Below are positions 63,445 to 64,000 of a DNA stretch of 64,000 nucleotides, in pieces. Origin of the DNA: Theionarchaea archaeon (lineage in GTDB: Archaea > Methanobacteriota_B > Thermococci > Methanofastidiosales > SZ-28-30); assembly GCA_018992685.1 (NCBI GenBank), contig JACVGT010000010.1:1-64000 (forward strand), written 5' to 3'. A program made the translations under genes and the position numbers. Under the pieces are notes generated by a model, which was given only the letters and a program-made list of their open reading frames with translations, was not told the DNA's origin and did no database searches. Numbering within the stretch: position 1 is the stretch's first letter; each line of letters opens with the position of its first letter.

Positions 63445-64000
63445 ATGAAAATGATGTTGTTGGGTTCAGGAGAATTGGGTAAAGAAGTGATTATTGAAGC
63501 CCAGAGACTTGGGCTGGAGACAGTTGCTGTTGACCGATACATGGGTGCTCCCGCCCAGCATCCAGCAGACAAAGCCTATACTGGTAATATGACGGAAAAA
63601 GGGTTCCTCAGGTACCTGGTGGAGAGGGAGAATCCAGATTTCATTGTGCCTGAAATTGAGGCTATTAATCTGGAGGCTCTCAGTGAATTTGAGGACCAGG
63701 GCATTTTTGTCTCTCCCCGAGCTGAAGCACAGAAGATCGCCATGGATCGATTCAAGTTGCGGGAAACTCTGGACACAGCAGGTGTCAGAGTGTCGAAGTA
63801 CCATTTCACGTCTTCTGCTGAGGATTTTGAGTCTGCATGCAAGGATTTCAACTACACGTGTATTACCAAGGCTAGGTTTTCTTCATCAGGACATGGATCC
63901 TACATTGTCAACAGCAAAGAGGATGTAGAGGCAGCGTGGGACGAGCGCAAGAAGGCTCGAAAACCTAGTGAGGACGTCATTGTGGAAGAATACATACCCT
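63445..64000 (+). CDS. purT: Formate-dependent GAR transformylase PurT (partial)
   Basis: Makes formyl-GAR from GAR using formate and ATP, the folate-free route. The first 185 residues are seen: KMMLLGSGELGKEVIIEAQR, VAVDRYMGAPAQHPA, FIVPEIEAINLEAL and the start of the ATP-grasp domain (ITKARFSSSGHGSY). ATG 63445 follows GAGGTGATCGT, nine bases after purD. The rest lies beyond the right edge. Together with PurP it shows this organism uses formate at both one-carbon steps. Confidence 0.93.
   Translation, partial: MKMMLLGSGELGKEVIIEAQRLGLETVAVDRYMGAPAQHPADKAYTGNMTEKGFLRYLVERENPDFIVPEIEAINLEALSEFEDQGIFVSPRAEAQKIAMDRFKLRETLDTAGVRVSKYHFTSSAEDFESACKDFNYTCITKARFSSSGHGSYIVNSKEDVEAAWDERKKARKPSEDVIVEEYIP

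Overview
The window is archaeal chromosome of moderate GC content. The signs are archaeal TATA boxes (CTTTATAA or CTTAAAT types), many lying 22-27 nt upstream of a start codon (leaderless genes) and mixed with clear Shine-Dalgarno starts. There are also two tRNAs without an encoded full CCA, a class III (archaeal type IV) pilin, an isoprenoid-lipid reductase with a UbiA enzyme, a two-subunit aspartate transcarbamoylase, formate-using PurP and PurT, and a single-chain PurL with separate PurS and PurQ. I cannot place it below the domain with confidence; the gene content looks euryarchaeote-like.

Layout. 1-144: end of an IS481-like element. 164-4.4 kb: ileS with an unusual leader, then a GalT-like enzyme. 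4.5-7.7 kb: isoprenoid lipid genes. 7.8-13.8 kb: hydrolases, including two M29-type aminopeptidase paralogues. 14.0-17.3 kb: a sulfate-activation operon (RHH regulator, APS kinase, ATP sulfurylase, phosphodiesterase-like protein), facing a HAD phosphatase / GHMP kinase / membrane-protein operon. 19.7-20.7 kb: a pilin and an Lrp-like regulator divergent across a motif-rich spacer. 21-31.8 kb: tRNA-Ile, a MutY-like glycosylase, PurP, an HdrD-like/SCP2 fusion protein, a DUF354 protein, a membrane-anchored HTH regulator, an MFS carrier, an MtaB-like tRNA methylthiotransferase and a CLC channel.

31.9-36.1 kb (minus strand) is the most striking region: a probable RiPP operon. It encodes a 75-residue precursor with a 22-residue leader followed by five identical CALEVQPTF units and a terminal CALEVAVP, giving six Cys spaced exactly nine residues apart. 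Two radical SAM/SPASM maturases and an MFS exporter follow. The order precursor, maturase, maturase, exporter, a strong ribosome site and no spare space argue for a thioether-forming or otherwise Cys-directed repeat peptide.

36.2-41.1 kb: glycosylation and membrane genes. 41.2-44.0 kb: pyrC divergent from pyrBI. 44.1-53.6 kb: tRNA-Phe, a flavoprotein, a thioredoxin-like lipoprotein, a DUF2157/GDYXXLXY pair, peptidase, hydrolase and deaminase genes, small membrane proteins and a DUF362 ferredoxin-like protein. 53.8-55.1 kb: a Roadblock/V4R pair followed by a decayed V4R copy.

55.2-64.0 kb: a tightly overlapping purine operon, purC-purS-purL-purQ-purF-purF2-purD-purT, running off the right edge. 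With purP at 23.1 kb it covers most of the route from PRPP to IMP. It includes a second PurF-like protein whose N-terminal catalytic cysteine is missing. Several small ORFs (10, 26 and 35 codons) sit where transcripts are predicted to begin, just upstream of ileS, the HdrD-like gene and purC.
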